In this document: in pieces, positions 1 to 6,685 of the stretch | Layout of the letters: the number at the start of each line of letters is the position of its first letter | Position numbering within the stretch: position 1 is the first letter of the stretch | From: Cytidiella melzeri | Lineage: Eukaryota; Basidiomycota; Agaricomycetes; Polyporales; Irpicaceae | Length of the DNA stretch: 27,791 nucleotides | Direction of reading: 5' to 3' | NCBI GenBank assembly: GCA_022592445.1 | Contig: JABYQR010000484.1 | Location: forward strand, 1-27,791 | Notes under the pieces: model-generated | The model's database searches: none | What the model was told of the DNA's origin: nothing | The model's input: only the letters and a program-made list of their open reading frames with translations | Translations under genes and position numbers: made by a program

Positions 1-815
1 TCAAAGTAGCTATCACTATTGACTACGTTAAGTTGTGCTAAAACTCTATCGTAGTTTTTACGAAGCTGCTTGAAGGAAACTTTCCCGATTGCTTTACAAC
101 CCCAATCCAAGAGCTGCCACTCGCGGTCTGTTGTGACGGGAGCGAGATCGTCGACTCGGTTGAGGAAACGATTTACTTTGCTGACGAGGTGAAGCAGCGC
201 GCGACAGTGGTCGGGGTTGGCGCGGTTTAGGAGTTCTTCAAGCTCCGTGAGAGCTTGCAAACGAGTGCGGACAGCGGTAAGTTTTGGCTTAAAAATGCCT
301 ACGAGATCAACTGGTGACAACTTCTTGAAGTCGATCAACACCGGCTTTGGTGCAGCGGGGGCGGGAGTTGGTGCAGCGGGGGCGGGAGTTGGTGCAGGGA
401 GCTTTGCTAGTCGCTCTGCAAAGGTGAGCTTGTGGGTCTGTTGCTCAGCTAAGGTGCGGTCATGCTCCTCAGCAGCTCGTTCTCCGTATGCTCGTGCAGA
501 GGCGCAGAGTTGGCGATTTTCCTCGTATGAGGGGACGGTGAGGGTAATGCCTTTAACAGGCGGCTTCTTGGACACGTATTTCGCGACAGTGACCAGGTCT
601 TTGTCAGACCAACGATGAGGTTGACCACTCTTGCGCTTTTCAGCGAGAGCGTCGAGGAAAGATGGTGGAAGAGACCTCTTGAGCTGAGGCTCAGTGGTAG
701 GGAGGTTCTTAGAGAAACGGGGGCGCGTGTCTTTAGGCACTAAACAACGCGCAGGGGGTAGAAACGGACGACGTAAGCGTAGCTCAACGGTATGAAGAGA
801 CCGGAGACGTACTCG
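1..815 (-). CDS. Partial ATG-less ORF inside the left-edge LTR retroelement (possible Gag)
   Basis: Reading the minus strand from just after a TGA at 816-818, the frame stays open for about 271 codons and runs off the left edge. No ATG occurs in this frame, and the whole stretch 1-886 has only one minus-strand ATG, in another frame near 470. The product is charged and Pro/Ala-rich in the middle, where a 21-bp tandem duplication (about 351-392) encodes an APTPAPA-type repeat. The C-terminal half looks helical, with many Leu, Arg and Glu residues. It lies immediately inside an LTR in the same orientation, where Gag normally sits. I do not recognise a domain, so Gag is an inference from position only. 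The start may be upstream through splicing from the LTR leader, or the ORF may be decayed. Confidence 0.45.
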
Positions 816-1004
816 TCAAACAGGAATAAACTTTTTAAAACGGTGGGAATGGGGGACCCAGGGTTTTCACAACGATCTCGACCTAATGACACGGAGACAA
901 GGCTCGACGTGACAGATAGGGACACGAAGTGGATATCGACGAGGAGGTGGTGGCAGGCGTGTAGCACAGTGCTCTCACCAGCTATCAGACTTTGTACAAG
1001 TTGT

Positions 1005-1073
1005 CTAGCCCAGTAAAGACCAAGTTAGTATTTGGGTACTACCAGCTATGTAGTACAGAGGGGGTTTGCTTAC
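1005..1073 (-). other. Predicted LTR leader intron with duplicated splice-site boxes
   Basis: A 69-nt GT-AG intron is predicted on the minus strand: donor GTAAGC, branch-like CTAAC, acceptor CTAG. The 20-nt box CTTGGTCTTTACTGGGCTAG ends the upstream exon (1074-1093) and is repeated perfectly as the 3' end of the intron (1005-1024). Splicing would remove the intron body plus one complete box. The structure is conserved in 16864-17619 and, with a different box, in 18338-19106. Confidence 0.6.
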
Positions 1074-1129
1074 CTAGCCCAGTAAAGACCAAGAGGTCGA
1101 GATGGGGGCTAGGAGCGTACATGTAGCAG

Positions 1130-1137
1130 TATATATA
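1130..1137 (-). promoter_or_regulatory. TATA box of family-1 LTR
   Basis: TATATATA on the minus strand, 44 nt upstream of the first leader box (1093). The same 44-nt spacing is found in the other two LTRs with this module. The octamer is palindromic, so it could also serve the opposite strand. Confidence 0.6.
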
Positions 1138-1647
1138 GACTTCAGGGACCTGCGCACAGACCATGTTGAGGGTAGGCTTTGCAAGAAGCCGTGTGAACGA
1201 AGAACAAAAGAACTACCTAAAGGAGAACAATAGCTATTGTCTAGACCTTGCCAAGAACTCTACTCGTGAGAGAATCTATCTAAAAGGAGACCAACTATTG
1301 TATTCCATTCCCACACCTGTGAGAACATCCTTCCATAAAGAGAACAATAGGGAAAGAACAATAAGGAGTCCATGTGAACGGTATCTATGACGTCAAACCC
1401 TAGCTATGGGCTGAGCCATGTGGTTGTAGCCATGTGGTCTTACTTAAGCTAAGTCACATGCCAGTGTGACGTAGTAGCAAGTAATGTGACCGTGTGGAGC
1501 GTCTAAGCCACGTGATACGGGCGCTTTAATAGACGTGCAAAGGAGTTTATGCAGAGAGAATTGAAACTAGGTTGTAGCCCGGAGTTTTACAGATAAAAAC
1601 AAGAGGTAAATTGCAAAAATTAAGGGCTAGTCAGGCCATCCATGACA

Positions 1648-2511
1648 GGTAGAGTGAGGGCGTAATACGATTTTCCATCTGGGAGGGAGTCCAGCTTTAA
1701 CGACGCGGAACGAGCGACGTGTTTGGTCTTGTTGAAGCCATGGGATGAGGGGATGACAAGTTCTCCTAACCTTAAGCCAAAATTAATATGAGAAATAAAA
1801 TAAAGGAGGAGCCGTGAGGTTAAGATGTCCATACCGCCTTGTGCCCCAAAAAGCAAAACACGCCACCGTGAATACAGCGGCATCGAGGGAGTTCGAGAGG
1901 TCTAAATGAGAGAATAACGCATTCATGTGTTCAAGTGTGACAGGTGGCCGCTTCAGCTTTGCAGCGGGTTGGACCTTCAGAGCGCCTGCACAGGTTATTT
2001 TCAACATCTTGGCACCAAGCCACGGAGCACCGTTGATTGAATGCCAAAACAATAGTCCCGCGATCCAAGTGTCGACAGTAGAACGAGAGACAATGCTGCC
2101 CCATTTGGCAACAAAGCACGAGAGTAAGATGTCAGATGCGGGCATACGCCGCGACTCCGCGATCCCCAGACAGTCACAATATTGGTTGAAACGCAAAAGA
2201 CCAGCGCCGTAGTTTTTTCGGGTATTGGGTTCGATTGAAGCGAGCATGATGTTGAGCAAAGATTTAGAGGCATCGACTCATATGTCTGCGGCGAGGCTTT
2301 GTCAAAAATTCATAGCATACGGAGTTGTCCAAAAAATGAGGCGGTCTGCAGCAAGAACAGGAGGGCGAAGGACAGAGGGATTAAGAGAGTTTGCCGCCGA
2401 AGGCTTTCTTGGTTTGCAACGACTCAGAGTTCGCGGAGAAGGAGATACCTTCCTCTGAGAGGTAGACGCGTTCGCACTAGCGCACGCAGGGACTGGAGGC
2501 GTGCTAGACAT
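1648..2511 (-). pseudogene. DIRS tyrosine recombinase, truncated by LTR insertion
   Basis: The probable start ATG at 2511 overlaps the RT-RNase H stop in the string ATGTCTAG. The frame carries two TGA codons (2302-2304 and 2278-2280), then reads through a SAM-like N-terminal core-binding region (NTRKNYGAGLLRFNQYCD near 2230). Removing a 64-nt intron (1771-1834, GTATGG...TTAAG) joins TRR to LGELVIPSSHG. That restores the RLGEL motif, which carries the first catalytic Arg of tyrosine recombinases. The protein runs to LTLP at the LTR boundary. The HxxR motif and catalytic Tyr are missing, because everything after 1648 is inserted LTR. In a complete element this enzyme integrates the circular DNA intermediate. 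Confidence 0.8.
1771..1834 (-). other. Intron in the DIRS recombinase gene
   Basis: A 64-nt GT-AG intron. Splicing is phase 2 and turns a frame that soon stops (ending FYFSY) into one carrying the conserved RRLGEL motif. The acceptor is TTAAG. A branch-like ATTAAT lies about 15 nt upstream. Confidence 0.75.
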
Positions 2512-4440
2512 AAGAAAGGAAAGGCGCAAGCTCTTCAGGCAGAGCGAAAACCGGAAGACGAAGAGAAACCGAGCCCAAGATACCACGAGATATGGGGTCG
2601 GCTAAGTTTTCCTTGGTATTGACGTAGCGAAGTAAGAGATGTAAGTTGACAGCCGCCAGAATGACGACCACTTGGCGAATGGAAAGGTTTACTTGAAAAT
2701 TGCGACTGCGGCCCCTATTGACTGCGCCCACCACACCGACGTTATCGCTGCGTACTAGAATGTCAGCGTTAGAGAAGCCCAGAGCCTCAAGAGAGAGTGT
2801 CGCGAGTTCGACCGCGATCATTTCCGCCCACCCGATGTCGCGGCTGTTCGCCTTCCACCCTTCAATTAATCTCCAAGCAGCCCACCTTCCGTCGACAATG
2901 ATGCCGATGCCCCAACTCGAAGAGGCGTCAACCCAGATGCCCACATCCCGCAGGTCCCCTCGCGGGATGAGAGAATGCGCAATCCCCGTTGATGAGAGAA
3001 TGTTTTTCCACCAGTCCATGTCTGTTTTGACTGAGTGCGGGACGTAACGTAGTTCAAAGTCATTGCGGAAGGTTGCGATAAAGTTACAGAGATTTGAGAG
3101 AAAGGCACACCCTTGAGGGAAAACAAAGCTAATGTGCGAGAGAGTGCCGTTGAGAGATAGAATCACTTTTAGAGAGACACGTCGCCGCTCCAACGCCAGA
3201 CCACAGAATTCCTTGACCTTCAGCAAGTACTTGAGACGTTTAGCGTCCGGCAACGCGACCGTGCGTTTCGAGAGATCCCACAAGAAACCCAGGTAGACCT
3301 GCAGAAAAGCGAAGCCCCAGCATTTTCCGAGTTTCCAAGGCACGCCTAAAGGTCGAGTGACTCTGAAGATGTCTTCAATGTCGAAGGCGTAGCACCAGTC
3401 GTCCACACAGGATCCAGAGACAGGGAAACAGAGTTGCAAAAGGTCATCAACCCACTTTGCATTCGGGGCTCGGAAGTATGCGCGAAGAATATCGACAACC
3501 GCGTCCATGACCTCGCCTTGTACTCCTGGGCCAGAGGAGATTCCGAAAGGGCAAACGTGGTCCATGTAAAATTGTCCTGGTAGACATTGTATAACAATAT
3601 ATGGCTTGTGGCTTGGGAGAATGGGAATATTTCGAAAGGCAGAGTCGATATCGAGGGACGCAGCTTGGGCACCTGGCGGCACGGTGGCAACCTGTGATCC
3701 AGACAAAACATTGAATAATGTGTTTGAACTCGACTTGAGTCAAAGAAATGCAAGCGGAGAGCGCCTGATAAAAAGGTACAATACACGCACTCGAATTGAG
3801 GCGGCGAGAACGTATTGCGTGCTGTGGAAAATCTCCCCCTCGAATTGAGGTAGCGCATTGAACGAAAGAGCGTCGACGCTCGGAAAAAACGAGGGTATAA
3901 CAAAACCCGTCTGCAAGTGTTGTTCTTTGGTAAATGTGAGAGGAAAAAGAAGCTTACCATTTGTGCGAATATGGCGGCAGTCCCCCAGGTTGTCGTGAAA
4001 TCGTCCGAGTTGATGTCGTTGTTGACTGACACGCCCTCAGAATCTTTGAACGAGCAATTCTGGATTAGTCTGAGTTTGTTTGAGCCTGCCTTCTCGACTA
4101 CTGAAAGCGGCCAAGAGACAAAAGGAGAGTTGAAAATGTTTTCGAGTTGCGATTGCGAGAAAGGACCAGACATGCGTCCTAGCGAAACCTGTTCGTTCAC
4201 GTATTCTTGTATAAAGTCCATATGAGCGATTCCTGTCTTTGAGTTTGCAGGGGCAAAAGTGACAGAACGCGGGCGAAAATTCCCGATTGGGAAACCGAAA
4301 CGCAGTTTGTGGGGGAGGTCGTGATACTTCTGCGAGAGACCGAACTTAGCGAGCTCTGAGGTGAAAACCTCTGCACGATATGGGGTGATAATTCGCTCCC
4401 ACTCAGAGACACCACTTACTACCGGCGTGATGACCGGTGG
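2504..4440 (-). CDS. DIRS reverse transcriptase-RNase H (two exons)
   Basis: Exon 1 (about 4440 to 3958) carries the RT fingers region, including a leader like VVEKAGSNKLRLIQNCSF and NSDDFTTTWG. Exon 2 (3691 to 2504) starts VATVPPGAQAA, then LDIDSAFRNIPI with the first RT Asp, and KWVDDLLQL, the DIRS form of the YxDD box. RNase H follows: IWVDASSSWG (Asp), WAEMIAVELATL (Glu), LVRSDNVG (Asp) and LADPISRG. The phase-0 junction joins IFAQM to VATVPPG. The reading frame overlaps the gag zinc-knuckle region in another frame, and no ATG precedes the RT homology before HMDFIQEY. Expression may therefore need frameshifting or splicing. The catalytic residues look intact. The product would copy the element RNA and degrade the RNA strand. 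Confidence 0.82.
3692..3957 (-). other. 266-nt intron within the DIRS reverse transcriptase
   Basis: Donor GTAAGC follows ATG (codon for Met in IFAQM); acceptor CACAG precedes GTTGCC. Splicing is phase 0 and reunites the conserved RT core. The intron is long for a fungus and contains a repeated 12-mer, CTCGAATTGAGG at 3790-3801 and 3839-3850. Confidence 0.78.
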
Positions 4441-5836
4441 CACCACAGAGTGAGCAGACGTGAGAGGATTGACCAGGGCAGCGGAATCCTTTGCAACGTG
4501 AAGACTGCCCGCCAGACTCGGAGAGGTTCCAGAATAGACAAATGTTTGAGCCGTCCCTGACGCTAACGAGGCGTCCCCGTTCGAACGCACAAAAGGGAGT
4601 CTTTCTGTTCTTGAGGGTCTTCTCATTACAGTCCTTAGCGTGATGGCCGTTGGATCCGCCTTGGCCGCATTGTAGGCAAAACAACCCGGAGCCAGATTGC
4701 CTGCCGCCCTGAAAGAGCTTGACACCTCTGCTCGGACCCTCACTGCGGTCGTGCACCTCGCGATGATCTCCAGTTGGACCCCTGTTGCGGCTGCCAAACC
4801 TGTCCTCACGAGCGCTGAGTCGTCCGAAACGGTCCCCCTTGTTGTACGGGTGGTAAGTTCTCCCTCTATTGTCGGCGTCCGCTTTCCTTCTAGTGATCGC
4901 CCTATCGACGTTGTAGAACCGTCGCTCATAACTTTGGCTTCCCACACCAAATGTCGACCAAGAGCCGCCGAAGAAGGACTCTCAAACCTCGCGATCGAAA
5001 CTCAGGATGGTTTCGAATGAAACCTCCATCTCCTCGCGCTCGCCCAGAGAGTCGAAGTGTGCCGTGAAGAGGTCCCTAACCTTCACGGAGCAAGCTTTAT
5101 CGAGGATGTTGATAAAGTTCTTCCAGGCCTGCCACCAGTCGTCCTTGGACATGTTGTCCTCGCTGGGGTATTTAGAAATGTCGATGATGTAACTACTCAC
5201 CCCCTCTGCGTTATGGACCTTTGTGAATTTCAGGCCTTCGCTCCTTATCTGGTGCATGACCCTACTCGTGCACATAGACAAAGGAAGGTTGTGCTTATGT
5301 CTAATAAGTGCGATGAAGGACTCCGGGGGCTTCGCCACGCTGCTGAAGAGGTCCACATTATCGGCGACATCGCATACCGGTAACGGGGCGCAAGTAATTG
5401 AAGCTGGAGTTGACAGAGGGGCCCCGTGCGACCGAGAGCTAGCAGGGACCTCCAATGGGCTTGTTTCGGAGGGGATGGGCCTGACTATATGCGCCTGATT
5501 TGGTGCGTCTAGTTTTGTTTTCATCAAAGCGACAGCCCTTTGGATGGATCTTGGACTCATCTCCCCCAGTAAATCCAGGAACAACCTCTCGGATGAGATC
5601 CAAGGAGGGGTCCCTAGACTTCTTGCAGGCGGCGAACGCGGCGGAGCGCTTGAATCCCTCGAGGGAGGGTGAGGGGATACGTTGCCGCCGAGGTCCTCGT
5701 CTTCCGACACCTCTTCATCTCCCCTCGCACGCCTCACTGCTCTATCCTCGTTACGCGCCATCCTCATCTCTACTTCCGCGGCAGAAATCCCATCTCCGAA
5801 ACCATCCACATTATTTCCACCAATACCCACCGGCAT
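4403..5836 (-). pseudogene. DIRS Gag with zinc knuckles, one in-frame TGA
   Basis: The start is taken at the ATG at 5836 (MPVGIGGNNV); an in-frame ATG at 5848 and a further upstream one at 5986 are also possible. The N-terminal part is acidic and Pro/Ser-rich. A central region ends in TILSFDREV, typical of the folded part of DIRS Gag proteins. A TGA at 4982-4984 then interrupts the frame, which continues with ESFFGGSWSTFGVGSQSYERRF in the same register, so a CGA (Arg) to TGA change is likely. The C-terminus has two Cys/His clusters, CLQCGQGGSNGHHAKDC and CSLCGATGHHAGSKWC, and ends at 4403. A TATA-like TTTTATACTT lies at 5871-5880. In an active element Gag would package the RNA. Confidence 0.72.
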
Positions 5837-5919
5837 GATTTCAACCATAAAGAGGGAAAAAGGTACCTTGAAGTATAAAAGATTGCGAGATTTTCCCGAG
5901 GAACGAGTGGGAGTGGGTG

Positions 5920-5987
5920 GATGCGTGATGATGGCAAACACAAACTTGAGAGAGATAATTCGAGGGCGTTTTGCCTCATCACGCATC
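5920..5987. repeat. Near-perfect inverted repeat upstream of DIRS gag
   Basis: GATGCGTGATGATGGCAAAC (5920-5939) pairs with 5969-5987. There are 12 perfect outer pairs and, after a one-base bulge, six more. The spacer is about 30 bp. It sits 40-110 bp upstream of the gag TATA-like site, so it could mark the element's left terminus or be a regulatory cruciform. Confidence 0.6.
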
Positions 5988-5989
5988 TA

Positions 5990-6363
5990 GCCGCTCGCTT
6001 AGTAAGCACTTGCTTACCTCGGCCGCTCGTTCCTCGCTTTGAGCCAAGCAGCACGTTCCTGAGAGATGGCTTGGTAGGAGTAGAAAATACATCCTCTGTC
6101 TCAGATTGCCCTCTAAAGTATGACTATGAACGTGTATAGATGCTATGACTGTTGCAAATTACGTACTGTTGCTGAATGATTTCAATGTCCGAATTGGAAT
6201 CAATGACAGCTGCAGACTTCGGAGGTACTCTATGCGTGTAGGGATGAGTGAAATGCTGGCACAAAGGACTTGACAGAACATACTTGTTACGGGAAGCTCG
6301 TGTAGATACCCGAGCATGGGCCTTTCATTTACCCACCACAACTTCCTCCTCGCTCTCGAATAG
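5990..6363. other. Unassigned spacer between DIRS and Ty3 element
   Basis: No supported gene was found. It contains a short palindrome near 6000-6016 (GTAAGCA-AG-TGCTTAC on the minus strand) flanked by two copies of GCCGCTCG. It may be DIRS 5' non-coding sequence or older host DNA. Confidence 0.4.
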
Positions 6364-6647
6364 TGTAAGGGGTGTCTTCTTGGATGCACACAAGGTAAGT
6401 ATGACCAATATGTATTCGGAACCTACGTGTGTACAAGATAAAAAGATGTCCTCTAAATCTACCAGATCTCAGTCCTAAATACTGAGATCTGCTACTGCGT
6501 AGTACTACTATATGCGGTATGCTATTTTCTCACGATGGGCGCTGGCCCACTATCTAATCAGTACGAGTAAAAGGCCAGATCCACTGATCTGGCCACAGGA
6601 TGCTTGCGCATCAGGTAGTGCTTGCGCACATGTATCAAACCCTAATA
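6364..6647 (-). repeat. 3' LTR of the chromovirus
   Basis: The homology core with the 5' LTR is 6385-6647. Extending to 6364 gives matching ends TGTTAGGG-like and CCTTACA on the minus strand; the first dinucleotide here is TA, mutated from TG. It contains two strong palindromes: CAGATCTCAGT/ACTGAGATCTG at 6463-6491 and GGCCAGATC/GATCTGGCC at 6573-6594. Confidence 0.85.
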
Positions 6648-6657
6648 CCCTCCCCCT
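6648..6657 (-). promoter_or_regulatory. Polypurine tract of the chromovirus
   Basis: AGGGGGAGGG on the minus strand directly abuts the start of the 3' LTR, as expected for the plus-strand primer site. It supports the view that the region between pol and this LTR belongs to the element. Confidence 0.7.
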
Positions 6658-6685
6658 AGACGAGACATTGGGTATGCGATGGAAG

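Larger units (their letters stand above)
887..1647 (-). mobile_element. 5' LTR (family 1) of an LTR retroelement running off the left edge
   Basis: This 761-bp block is an inverted, roughly 90 per cent identical copy of 16864-17619. On the minus strand it starts TGTCATGG and ends CCGTGTCA, so it has TG...CA ends. The flanking pentamers (CTACC upstream, TTAGG downstream on the minus strand) do not match. That is expected if this is the 5' LTR of a longer element whose second LTR lies beyond the window. It contains a TATA box at 1130-1137 and a leader intron at 1005-1073. It interrupts the DIRS tyrosine recombinase: the last eight apparent codons of that ORF and its stop are LTR sequence. Confidence 0.85.
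1648..5990 (-). mobile_element. DIRS-type (tyrosine recombinase) retrotransposon, disrupted
   Basis: Gene order on the minus strand is gag (with zinc knuckles), RT-RNase H, tyrosine recombinase. This is the DIRS order, without an integrase of the DDE type. Its 3' end is cut by the LTR at 887-1647, so the recombinase C-terminus and the right terminus lie beyond that inserted element, outside the window. The left limit is uncertain; 5990 is placed just outside an inverted repeat at 5920-5987. Three in-frame TGA codons (4982-4984, 2302-2304, 2278-2280) break otherwise open frames. The copy is therefore inactive unless the stops are read through. Confidence 0.8.

Noticed and set aside
217..618. 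Plus-strand 133-codon ORF
   Set aside because: It is a shadow of the longer open minus-strand frame; its Gly/Ala repeat is the complement of the Pro/Ala repeat.
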